From Ectocarpus siliculosus (Eukaryota; Sar; Phaeophyceae; Ectocarpales; Ectocarpaceae), in assembly GCA_000310025.1 (NCBI GenBank), contig FN649754.1:209132-227148 (forward strand): a stretch of 18,017 bases of DNA. Reading direction: 5' to 3'. The notes below the pieces were generated by a model. The model was not told the origin of the DNA. It saw only the letters and a program-made list of their open reading frames with translations, and did no database searches. Shown here piece after piece: positions 1-8,401 of the stretch. The position numbers and the translations under genes were made by a program. Each line of letters starts with the position of its first letter. The first letter of the stretch is position 1.

Positions 1-803
1 AGGCTGACCAGACCGCCGCCGACCGCACCGGGGTACGCCACGCCCCTGACGCCCCATGCTTCGAGACAGCTGGGCGAGAAGGGAGACCTTCGGGTCCGAG
101 GACGCACGAGGGGAGATGCGCGCGCCATGTCACAGCAGCAGCTCTCTACTCTTTCGGAGGACCGGCAGTTCCCATCTCTGCCGAACGAGGCCGTCAGTAC
201 TCCTCTCCCTCCTTCCGAGATCACCATGGGGTTGCTGGCTCAGGCGAACGAAGATGTCCTCCTCTCCATGCTGGATGCTCGGCGAGTCATGAACGGGAAG
301 ACGATGCTCCGGCCAGGATTGGAGGGGGATGATGAGCAGGGGGGCGGAGGGGAGCAGCGAGCTCGGAGTGGGGACGCGGGAGGAAGCAAGGGCATCCTGC
401 CTAAGGGGGACACGGGCGAGAAGGGACGCGTGGGGTATGGATGGTCGATCGGTCCCTCTGAGCGGGGCGTTCCGCTCGGGCTCATGGCGCGTCTTGCGAC
501 GCGCGACGACCTCGATTAGGCTATCTCTGAGATGGAGCCACCCCTTCTGCGTCCCGACATGCCGCGCTGCCACGCCAAGGACCTCAGGGTTCCCCAGACA
601 TTCAAGGAGGCGAAGGAGAGCGTGCACAGCACCCAGTTCATGGACGCAACGAAGAGAGAGGTGTTTGGGTTGCTAGAAGCAGATGCATTCAAGGTTGTTG
701 GACCCTAGCAACCAATCGGTAATTGTATCAAGTCGAAGTTTGTGTTTGATTGGAAGGTAGATGCGTTCGGCTTTCCTACGAAGGCCAAAACCAGACTTAC
801 TTG
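1..803 (+). pseudogene. copia polyprotein, integrase-RT linker and start of RT (broken)
   Basis: Frame 1 is open from base 1 to a TAG at 517-519, continues in the same frame to a second TAG at 706-708, and then runs into the RT. The part before 519 is rich in Gly, Ser, Arg and Glu, as expected of the poorly conserved linker between integrase and RT. From about 580 the translation follows the copia RT entry: a VPQTFKEA-like box, then PIG and a K-F-V-F-D-W segment equivalent to the family's K-W-V-F box. At 795-802 the tetranucleotide ACTT is present twice in tandem; this +4 shift moves the RT into frame 2 within the conserved A-R-L-V-A-R-G segment. The two stops and the shift show decay. The N-terminal boundary is unknown because the window starts inside the gene. 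Confidence 0.8.
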
Positions 804-1615
804 TTGCAAGAGGAGATATGCAGAAGGAGTACATTGACTTTGGTGATTTGTATGCTCCCACAGTAGCTTCGTCTAGTGTTCGTATGTTGGCAGCTTTGGC
901 GTGTGAGCTTGACTTGGAGTTGTGTCATTTCGATATCGATCAGGTGTTTGTGAGGGCCCCTCTCAAGGAAGACATTTTCATGCGATTGCCGGAAGGATGT
1001 GGTGCGTTGTCGGGGAAGATTGTGCAGTTGAACAAGAGCCTTTACGGTTTGAGGCAGGCATCTAGGGAGTGGTACGCGTTGCTGAAGAAGTGTCTTTTGG
1101 CTTTGGGTTTCGAGCAGTGCATGGCCGATTCATGTGTTTTTCGCTTAGTCGAAGGGGGGGAAGTAGTGTTGATTCTAGTAGTACACGTAGATGATATTTT
1201 TGCAGTGGGGACGAAGGAGAGGTGTGATCAATTTGGGAAGGACCTGGGCGATTACGTACCGGTGAAGTCTCTGGGGGAGTTGCAGTGGTACTCTGGTTGC
1301 TATTACGAGAGGGACAGAGAGGCAGGTAGATTGACGATTTCGCAGGAGACATACACCAAGGAGTTGGGAGAGAGATATGGTGTGGAGTGGGGCGGAAGCA
1401 TTCCTTTGCCCACGACTTGGAGACTTTGGGACTTTGATGTGAATGAGCCGAGCGTAGAGCACCCATTTCGCGCGCTGATTGGTTCGTTGCTATGGATAGC
1501 TTTGTTGACTAGGCCGGATATCGCGAATGCGGTGAGGGCAGTAGCGAGGTACTGTAGTGCACCCAAGTTGATCCCACTGGAGGGCTGCACTTGGCATCTT
1601 AGGATATGCAGTTAG
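761..1615 (+). pseudogene. copia reverse transcriptase domain
   Basis: RNA-dependent DNA polymerase of a Ty1/copia element, which copies element RNA into cDNA inside virus-like particles. Frame 2 carries the family landmarks in order: ARGDMQ, the DLYAP-V-SS-VR segment, FDID with the first catalytic Asp at 932-934, LPEGC, KSLYGLRQASREWY, the paired catalytic Asp residues in HVDDI at 1190-1195 (family usual YVDD, here His for Tyr), the GIL-like LGELQWYSG segment, and IGSLLWIALLTRPDIA near the end. The frame is lost around 1565-1578, where the conserved HW that follows the S-A-P segment lies in frame 3, so the reported stop at 1613-1615 is a frameshift product. The ATG at 761 is only the first in-frame ATG after the upstream shift and is not a real start. 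Confidence 0.9.
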
Positions 1616-2138
1616 GACTAGTTCTTTCGAGATTTCTTTTCAGAAGGGGACAATTTCAGGGTTTTCTTTGATCACGTTCGTCGACGCGGATTACGCCTCG
1701 CGTGCGGCGGATCGTAGGTCGGTTTCAGGGGGAGTAGTAATGTGTGCGGGGGGAGCGATAGCATGGTTTTCCAAGACTCAGAAGTGTGTGACTTTGTCCA
1801 CCACGCAGGCAGAGTACGTGGCGATGGCGGACATGGGGAAGGAGATTCTTTTTTTGAGGCAGGTTTGGCGCTTTATGTTGCCGAAGGAGTTGCGGCCGTG
1901 CATTCCACTGTACGAGGATAACGAGGGTGCTATCCAGATCGCAAAACACCCGATCTCGAATTCCAACTCGAAGCACATCGACGTGCGGCATCACTTCCTC
2001 AGACAACTGGTAGATGAGAAGGAGGTAGAGATCATTCATGTAGCGTCGCAGTACCAGCATGCTGACTTCCTCACGAAGGCGCTACCTGAGAGGGATTTTG
2101 TGTTCCACAGGGACTACTACGTGATGAACTTAAATTGA
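1578..2138 (+). pseudogene. copia RNase H domain and polyprotein C terminus
   Basis: Ribonuclease H that degrades the RNA strand during reverse transcription. Frame 3 resumes the polyprotein with the HWRAALGILGY segment near 1575 and reads to TGA at 2136-2138. Visible catalytic and family motifs are VDADYAS (first Asp near 1683-1691), RRSVSGG, TQAEYVAM (Glu), YEDNEGAIQIA (Asp), SKHIDVRHHFLR, and the terminal QHADFLTKAL box typical of copia C termini. All acidic catalytic positions are present, so this domain is intact in sequence but separated from RT by a frameshift at about 1565-1578. A 178-bp duplicated segment follows directly after the stop. Confidence 0.9.
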
Positions 2139-2492
2139 GCAGTCCCGGAGTTTTTTTGTGTTGTGTTTTTGTTTGTGTGATTCTTTCGATTTGAGTATAT
2201 GAGGAGTTGATTTTCTACGAGTTTGAATTCAAGAATGGCCGATTGACATTATATTTGGTATTTCTGTTTTAATGGTTGGTTGGGAATACTTTCTATCCGA
2301 TTGAAATTCTAAATGAGCAGTCCTGGAGTCTTTATTTTTGTTTTGTTTTTTTGCGTTTGTGCGATTCTATTGAATTGCTATTTCTGAGGATTTTCTACGA
2401 TGTTGAATTCCAGGGTGACCGATGGATAATCTCTGCAGTGTTTCTGGTTTAATGGTTAGGAGAAGAGTTTCAAACCGGTTGGAGTTCTAACG
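2137..2492 (+). repeat. 178-bp tandem duplication downstream of copia pol
   Basis: Two diverged copies lie head to tail, 2137-2314 and 2315-2492. Both begin GAGCAGTCC(C/T)GGAG, pass through a T-rich run, share TTTTCTACGA and TTGAATTC, and then share TTTAATGGTT before ending in a (G)TT(G)-A-TTCTAA segment. The first copy overlaps the polyprotein stop codon. They occupy the non-coding space between pol and the polypurine tract. The copies differ at many positions, so the duplication is old relative to the inverted repeats elsewhere in the window. Confidence 0.7.
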
Positions 2493-2651
2493 AGTTTTGT
2501 TTCGGGTATAATGGTCATGGTGTTTTGGCGAAGACGAAGCATGAGATGGATGGAATGTTAATCACTAAGCCTTGCGTTCAGGTATTTGGTATAAGAGGGT
2601 ATGCATGTGTAAGGTAGTTAAATGAGTCCGGGTGTAATCTTGCCAATGCAG

Positions 2652-2664
2652 CGAGTAGGGGGGC
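2652..2664 (+). other. probable polypurine tract of the copia element
   Basis: CGAGTAGGGGGGC lies directly before TGTTGGATG. A G-rich purine run just before a TGTTGG-type LTR start is the usual priming site for plus-strand synthesis in copia elements. It is interrupted by one T, so the call is moderate. Confidence 0.5.
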
Positions 2665-3186
2665 TGTTGGATGTACTCACAGCATCAACAGATTATTGCG
2701 AGCAAGAATTTCCCGAGCAGATGGAGCGGGGAGTTTGGGGGTTCAATGGTTGCTATGGATTAGATTTGGTGGTACCAACTTTATCACATATTGCAGGTTT
2801 GAGGGTATGGGTGTCTACAACGGAATTTGTGTGCGTGGCTTGTGGTTCCTCACTTCCTTTTTCTGTGTATAATCAAGTCCTTTTTCCGGCTCTCACGCCA
2901 ACCCCGGCTTCCACGCCCATACTCCGGCTATCACGCCAACCCGGCTTCCACGCCTTCAGGACTCCCACGTCCCTAAATATACCTTTACATCAGGGCCACC
3001 ACGCCACCCGGCTTCCACGCCACAACTATATTATACACGAGCTTCCACGCTCCACCACGTAGAAGGGCTTTCACGCCCGCGGATAGTTTCTACATTTTGA
3101 CCGTTGGCAGTACCCAGCTGCTGGCACCTTTTGTTTCCCACTACGGGACCCCGCGCCGAGGCACCCACGCACAAAGCTACTCAACA
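2665..3186 (+). repeat. probable 3' LTR of the copia element
   Basis: The segment starts TGTTGGATG directly after the purine tract and ends CTCAACA at 3186. This gives the TG...CA ends and the short inverted termini (TGTTG/CAACA) usual for copia LTRs. Its 522-bp length is in the normal range. A TATA-like TGTATAATC lies near 2864, and a set of CACGCC repeats follows it. The matching 5' LTR is outside the window, so the right boundary rests on the terminal inverted repeat alone and target-site duplication cannot be tested. Confidence 0.55.
2886..3079 (+). repeat. degenerate GGCTTCCACGCC repeats inside the LTR
   Basis: About seven copies of a 12-mer close to GGCTTCCACGCC, with variants GGCTCTCACGCC, GGCTATCACGCC, AGCTTCCACGCT and GGCTTTCACGCC, occur with irregular spacing just downstream of the TATA-like sequence. 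Repeated short boxes in an LTR often act as transcription-factor sites; that role is inferred from position only. Confidence 0.55.
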
Positions 3187-3955
3187 AGGTAAACCCCTCT
3201 TTTGACTTGAGGATTGGAATTAAAAACACCTTTTTATTGCCGCCTTTTGGCCTTTCCCAAGTCCTCTCCAAAAAAGCACGTGTCTGGAGCAGCCCCAAAC
3301 GGCCTCAGGCGAGCTTCTGTGGTGGTGAGCACGTACCCTGGCATGTACTGAGGGGTCACCTTAGCTTGGCAGTTGCGTTGGGTCCGCCGAGCGATAGAGA
3401 AGCAACTCACGGGTGATCAGTTGTCTTTTAGAGAATAATATAGCAAGAAACGTGGTGTTTGTCTGTGTGTCGCGTGACCTCTGCCTCTCCCAACAACCGC
3501 ACACCCTCACCTGCACTGCTGCACATCCCTACAGCCCACCCATACATAGACGTGTTGAGGAACCAAACGTGAGCACTCCTCCCCTCCTCGGGGGCTCGTT
3601 CCTTCACAGTAGAGCTGCTTTTCGGCCGTTGTGTGCACGCGCATCCGAGAGAGCTCGCTGCTGTAGTACCCACCCGCTCTTTCGTTTTTTGGAACGAAGA
3701 AAAAAAAAAGCGCACGCACGTGTGTGTGTTCCCCCCAGCCTCGTCCGGGCGGCCACCGCCGTTAACTGCTAGCGGCTGATGATGTCTTTGGTTGTATTGT
3801 TCGAGGTTAGGTAGAAAGTGCAGCAGCATCCCAGCGCCCTTTCTCGTGCTGCTCCGTCCGGCCCGAGTCTGAATCGACCCCTTCGACAGCAGCTCACCAC
3901 GTCACCTCATCAAGCAGCAAGCAACCACGCGGAGGAGGAATGTATATATAGGGTT
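3187..3955. other. no recognisable gene (769 bp)
   Basis: No open frame here has convincing composition or motifs. The stretch has short GT/CA runs, an A-run near 3700-3710 followed by CGCACGCACG, and a TATA-like TGTATATATAG at 3940-3950 just before the foldback element. The open frames on both strands between 3413 and 3830 overlap each other and show no recognisable domain. Confidence 0.5.
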
Positions 3956-4527
3956 AGGGAAATAGACACAAGTGGGTATACCCACCCCTTTCTCGGACAA
4001 AATTGGGTACTCGAAAATCCAGCGCGCGCGCACTCCATAGGCGACCCCAAAACGACTCAAAACCCCATTCCGACACCTGGGCAACACAGACAGCCAGGGA
4101 CCATACACAGCACGGGCATCGATTTTTTCCCACTTTTAAGCACACCTTTGGCCCTAATACCGCCGACGCGCACAAGGCGTCACCAGAGTGCCCACCAATG
4201 TCCGACATCGAGGTGGGTATACCCACCGGCGTCAACGAATTTTTTCATGTACCCACTTGTGTCTGTTTTGACCCACTTTTGTCCAAATTGTACCCACTTT
4301 TGTCCACTTACGGACGGCGAAAATCGAGCGGAAAACGACCTCCACGTCTCCGCACGGCAGAACATCGAATAGCCTCGGAACGTCTCAGAACCTCCCAACA
4401 CCGTATTCATGGCATATTTCCTATCCATGGCTGCCGACTGCGGACCGACCACGGAGGAACATGTCAGAAACATGCCAGACCCCTTCGGTACCGACCGGCA
4501 CGGGAAGATACATACCCGCGGCAAGCC
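3956..4527 (+). repeat. foldback left arm
   Basis: Pairs with 4701-5264 on the opposite strand. It contains the palindrome GTGGGTATACCCAC twice (near 3971 and 4213) and several CCCACTTTTGTCC/CCCACTTGTGTC boxes between 4250 and 4305. Relative to the right arm it carries two extra 4-bp tandem duplications, ACAG at 4086-4093 and ATAC at 4508-4515. Confidence 0.85.
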
Positions 4528-4700
4528 CGGCAAGCAGCGCACTAGCGGCACGCCAAAAATACATGCGTGACACACAACAGACCACACAACCAACGGGTCG
4601 CGCCTACAGAACCAAAAGACGCGCAAACAGGAACAACACACACACAAAAACACCAGCCACCACGACGAGTGCACACCGACTCGTCACGGCAACAACAGTA
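4528..4700. other. foldback spacer (loop)
   Basis: An AC-rich, unrepeated 173-bp stretch between the arms with no open frame of interest. It includes a short ACGAGT...ACTCGT inverted pair near 4666-4685. It would form the loop if a single strand or transcript of the element folded. Confidence 0.6.
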
Positions 4701-5264
4701 GGCTTGCCGCGGGTATCTTCCCGTGCCGGTCGGTACCGAAGGGGTCTGGCATGTTTCTGATATGTTCCTCCGTGGTCGGTCCGCAGTCGGCAGCCATGGA
4801 TAGGAAAGATGCCATGGATACGGTGTTGGGAGGTTCTGAGACGTTCCGAGGCTATTCGATGTTCTGCCGTGCGGTGACGCGGAGGTCGTTTTCCGCTCGA
4901 TTTTCGCCGTCCGTAAGTGGACAAAAGTGGGTACAATTTGGACAAAAGTGGGTCAAAACAGACACAAGTGGGTACATGAAATTTTTTTTTGACGCCGGTG
5001 GGTATACCCACCACGATGTCGGAGATAAGTGGGCACTCTGGTGACGCCTTGCGCGCGTCGGCGGTATTAGGGCCAAAGGTGTGCCTAAAAGTGGGAAAAA
5101 CTCAATGCCCGTGCTGTGTATGGTCCCTGGCTGTGTTGCCCAGGTGTCAGAATGGGGTTTTGAGTCGTTTTGGGGTCGCCTATGGAGTGCGCGCGCGCTT
5201 GATTTTCGAGTACCCAATTTTATCCGAGAAAGGGGTGCGTATACCCACTTGTGTCTATTTCCCT
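4701..5264 (-). repeat. foldback right arm with phased AAGTGGG boxes
   Basis: Reverse complement of 3956-4527. The box AAGTGGG occurs at 4925, 4946, 4966, 5027 and 5089; the first three are 21 and 20 bp apart, close to two helical turns. A GGTGGGTATACCCACC palindrome lies near 4997-5012, and the arm end carries GCGTATACCCACTT. Regular spacing of a short box suggests a protein-binding region, by inference only. Confidence 0.8.
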
Positions 5265-5543
5265 TTGGTTTTTCTTTCGCTCGGTGTGTGTTGTGGCTTT
5301 TTCTCTCCGTGAACCTTTCGTTCTATGCGCGTTCCCACACCATTTTGGACTTCCACCTTTGCATGAGCCTCTATGCCTGTCTTGCACCTCCACGGTTTTC
5401 GTCCAATCCTTCTGCCTTCCAGGTAGCCTCTCCTGCCTATTATTGAACCTTTTCGATCATCGTGCCTCACACCAAGTGTGTTCACACAATAATTTTCCAT
5501 GCACACACAATTTTCTCACACCCATCACTTTTTGCTTTACAAG

Positions 5544-6133
5544 ATCGCTGCTGTCTCACGCTTTCAAGCCTACGTCAACACCCACCTCAAGTGGGAGGAC
5601 TGCCTCGGCACGAAGCTCAAGCTGGCCAGCGGCCAAGCTTTCCGTTTTATCGAGAAAGTCGAGGAAGGCGACGACCGCATCGACGTGAACATCTCCCTGA
5701 TTGTTCACTCTTTTGTTCCTCTCTGAGTAATAATAGTGCGTTGTTTTTCCCTCATTTTTTTCTCTTCCAATTTTTCTTCTGTATAACGCATACCAATTTT
5801 CTTCTGTATAACGTAACCTCGTGGTTTTATTCCTTCCGTGTTGAATACTCACTCCCGTCCTTCCCGTTTGTCACTCGTGCCCCTCTTTCCCGCGCGCCCC
5901 TCCCAAGCTCCCCTGTGTGCGCTGCAAGCTGGAAATACACCAGGGCGACTTCGTGATCTTCACCTACCACCCGAACCCCACGGGTACCCAGCCCGCCAAC
6001 GACCCACTCCACGCGAAGGACTGCGCTGCCGGTCTTTTCAAGGACAACCTTGAGCAGTTTGTGGACAATGCGGCTGGACGGTCTCGCTCCTGACAAGGTT
6101 GTGGACGCGAAGGACCTCGATTTTGAATTCTGA
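5544..6133 (+). pseudogene. two exon-like segments of an unidentified protein, apparently frameshifted
   Basis: Two segments look coding because third positions are mostly G or C, unlike their surroundings. Segment one, from about 5544 to 5702, reads IAAVSRFQAYVNTHLKWEDC and onward, through a charged EKVEEGDDRIDVNISLI stretch. Segment two starts at 5908 after a pyrimidine-rich run ending CAAG. It has a C-x2-C pair (LPCVRCKLEIHQGDF) and later HAKDC, which together could form a small zinc-binding site. Between them is T-rich intron-like DNA with a possible GT at 5703. In segment two frame 1 stops at 6091-6093, but frame 2 from about 6071 continues with acidic coding-like sequence to TGA at 6131-6133, suggesting a frameshift near 6068-6071. 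I do not recognise the family. It could be a host gene fragment or cargo carried by the neighbouring Helitron. Confidence 0.45.
5768..5820 (+). repeat. short tandem duplication in intron-like DNA
   Basis: The unit CAATTTTTCTTCTGTATAAC, with a few more bases, occurs twice in direct tandem about 26 bp apart, inside the T-rich gap between the two exon-like segments. Confidence 0.7.
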
Positions 6134-6185
6134 GGTGAGGGGTGTGCTTTGCCTCTCCAACGTTCCGCTAGTGGGTGGGCGTTCA

Positions 6186-6275
6186 TTCGGCTGCCATGCC
6201 ACATTCGGCCCCTATGCCACATTCGGCTCCTGTGCCACATTCGGCTTCCATGCGACATTCGGCTGTTCAGCCACG
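6186..6275 (+). repeat. five 18-bp tandem repeats
   Basis: Five consecutive 18-bp units begin TTCGGC and mostly end CCACA: TTCGGCTGCCATGCCACA, TTCGGCCCCTATGCCACA, TTCGGCTCCTGTGCCACA, TTCGGCTTCCATGCGACA and TTCGGCTGTTCAGCCACG. In frame 1 they encode a repeated hexapeptide close to HSAPMP, at the N terminus of the Helitron Rep reading frame that follows. Confidence 0.85.
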
Positions 6276-7946
6276 TACTTACTCCGACATTTATAACTAC
6301 GCCAAAGAACTACCGTTCGACGATCTTCAAGCACGTGTTGATGAGGTACGCACACGAGCTTTACCGGATGACGGTGCTGTCACTGCTCACGACGCTATTA
6401 TTATGCGCATATTCCACCACGCAACCCTACTGGAATTCGCCGTCGTGAACGTTTCCTGCCTTTACATCTGAAGATTTCCGATTTTTCAACTGCCGAGTTT
6501 CATGTGCTTGAAGCTCGTGTACAACATATACGAGCGCATGCGAGCCGCTACGGTTCCGTTACTGTTGCTGATGCCGGAATTATGCGATTATATCACACAC
6601 GAACACCCAAAGCTATTCGCCGCCGTCAAAAAACATCTTCACTAGAAACAAGTTCGACCTCTACGCAATCAAAATCTGTTCATAGCCGGCCCCGCACACG
6701 ATCGCGCACGCGTAGTACTCATGCACCTGCACAAGAAAGTTCAGCGGACACGACGAGTGGAAGACCTCCCCGAACACGCACGCATTGTCGTCGTCCCGAT
6801 ATGTCGTCTGCCGAAGAGAAGTGCAATTGTACTGCCCAGACCCGTACACGATCCAATAGTACACGTGAAGATAAGATAAGTGCGCCCGATAGTAGCACAC
6901 GAACTACTCGTCGTAGAAACAACCATGCGCCTGCAGAAGCAAAGATAGCGACACTTGAATCTCCGTCCCTTCAAGTGCACAACGGGAATGTAGACGAACA
7001 ACTAGAGTCTGAGATAAATAGCACTAATTTCTCAGGACACTTATCTAATTTTTTAGTAGCCGCAATTCGGCTGGCCGCGTCCGCAGGGACCATCACTCAA
7101 CAACAATCAAGTGCAATGCGTCGTCATCGTCTACTGCAACCCAGAGCAAGAACGAGGAGAATAGCGCTACGTCGTTTCATCGTTCAACGTCGTAAGCAAA
7201 ACAATCCACGGCTTGGCGTCATCCCCTTTGGTGACAACAGTATTTCGCTCCCCGAAGAGCACAAACTTCAGTATCCGCTCCTTTGTCAACATTGTGGAGC
7301 CAAGCTATGGAAAGAAGAAGTTATCAACTGTTGCAGCAACGGTAAATACTCCGTCGCCATCTTGACTCCGTTACCAGACGCTGCCAGAGAGTTGTTCAAT
7401 CACCCCAACGTAATCCAACACCAACGGCGATTAAATAGTCTGTTTTCTTTTACGGCTCTAGGGGCAAGTCCGAAAGGGTGTTGGGAAGGAACGCCGTCTT
7501 CTCCGTCAATGCTCACGATGTGTGGCAAGGCGTATCGCCGAATTTTTTATGCCGAAAACCTATACACAGGAGAACAACGTCAACCATCGAATAACGCGAG
7601 ATTTTATGTCTACGACGACGAGCACAGAGCGCACGGCGAAAGCCTCGGCATTGATCCTAATATCGTTGACTCCGTCCGAAGCCTTCTCAGTCAACACAAC
7701 TCGTGGGTTCATACTTACCAGAGCGCCGTGGACGAAATCGTCAGAAATGACCATGATATCCACGACGCACAGATTTGCTTTGGACCTGTAGATCGGACGA
7801 CACACGACCCTATTTTGGGTGACCTGCCCACGACGTCGGAGATCGCAGCATGCATATTCCAAGAAGACACGACGGCACAACTCCTCCGACAAGTATACAC
7901 ATTCCCCCGTAACGGTGACTCAGGAAGACCACAGTTTGTACCTATA
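6196..7946 (+). pseudogene. Helitron Rep gene, N-terminal half (outer copy, left part)
   Basis: N-terminal half of a Helitron rolling-circle replication initiator. The first ATG is at 6196 inside the 18-bp repeats (frame 1). Near 6421-6426 the reading shifts to frame 3, which is open onward to 8367-8369. Two related modules follow each other: QARVDEVRTRA...IIMRIFHH, then EARVQHIRAHA...GIMRLYHT. An Arg/Thr/Ser-rich region comes next. The Helitron N-terminal zinc-finger-like segment has CQHCGAKLW (Cys at 7284 and 7293) and CC (7329-7334), followed by LFSFTALG, CGKAYRRI and FYVYDDEHRAHGESLG, all standard Helitron_like_N landmarks. Homology to the second copy ends exactly at CCTATA (7946). Its continuation is found at 11382, so this gene is split by the insert 7947-11381. 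Confidence 0.85.
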
Positions 7947-8401
7947 ACAGTTCTATCATTTGTGATCGGAGTAACTTTCCAGTATTTCGCATTTCCAGCG
8001 GGCCGCTCTCCGTTCAAAGATCGGTTTTCTCGAGCCCTGACAGACCAGCATTTCTCCCACCATTTTTCACTTGGATTTAGAGTTCATTCTGTCTTTCCGC
8101 TTCTGGGCATGTTTCCGCTCCGCCGCCGCTCCGCCTTTTCTCGATCACGTGTGGAGCACTCTGTCTGCTCTCGGGTTTCTCTTCGCTCTCCGTCTGCCTC
8201 ATTCCCTCTGCAGACTCTTCGCTCTCCGTCTGCCCCATTCCCTCTGCAGACCAGCACCAGCACTCTGTCTGCTCTCGGTTCGTTCTCTGCGCTCTCCGTC
8301 TGTCTGCAGCACCTCATTTCTGCACGCCCAGCATTCTGTCTGCCTCTTCGTCTCGGAACACAAATATAGTCTCCGTTCAAATATCGGTTTTTTCGAGCGC
8401 A
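7947..8401. repeat. insert leader with 29-bp and 36-bp direct repeats
   Basis: The leader of the inserted copy is pyrimidine-rich, with many CTCTCCGTCTG and CTCTGTCTGCTCTCGG segments. A 36-bp unit is tandemly repeated at 8185-8220 and 8221-8255. A 29-bp sequence starting TCTCCGTTCAAA occurs at 8007-8035 and again at 8370-8398 with few differences, bracketing the pyrimidine-rich part. Both frames stay open here (to 8369 in frame 3, from 8071 in frame 1), but the predicted Ser/Leu/Phe/Arg-rich peptides look like translations of low-complexity DNA. Confidence 0.65.

Larger units (their letters stand above)
1..3186 (+). mobile_element. Ty1/copia-type LTR retrotransposon, 3' portion, decayed
   Basis: The stretch reads as the last part of a copia-type element: polyprotein linker, reverse transcriptase, RNase H, an untranslated segment, a purine tract and a probable 3' LTR. 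The order RT then RNase H with no integrase downstream is the copia arrangement (integrase lies upstream of RT); gypsy elements carry integrase after RNase H. The element runs off the left edge, so the 5' LTR, gag, protease and integrase are not visible and the LTR pair cannot be compared. The coding part has two in-frame stops and at least two frameshifts, so this copy cannot make its polyprotein. Confidence 0.88.
3956..5264. mobile_element. foldback element with about 570-bp inverted arms
   Basis: Bases 3956-4527 and 4701-5264 are reverse complements with only scattered substitutions and two 4-bp length differences. They surround a 173-bp spacer. The whole behaves as one giant hairpin of about 1.3 kb. 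The ends read AGGGAAATAGACACAAGTGG and its complement. No transposase is encoded, and the open frames in the arms are mirror images caused by the inverted repeat. No clear target-site duplication is visible next to the ends chosen here. The structure fits a non-autonomous foldback or MITE-like element; an arm-arm duplication of host DNA is less likely but possible. Confidence 0.8.

Noticed and set aside
2622-3062. Open frame of 146 codons after the copia gene
   Set aside because: It lies mostly in the probable LTR and its repeat boxes and has no recognisable domain.
3413-3829. Overlapping open frames on both strands
   Set aside because: Frames on opposite strands cover the same low-complexity DNA, and neither has recognisable motifs or a convincing codon pattern.
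4003-5217. Open frames of 120-180 codons in both foldback arms on opposite strands, with similar products
   Set aside because: They are mirror images produced by the inverted repeat. They have no family motif and overlap open frames in other phases, so they are not evidence of conserved coding.
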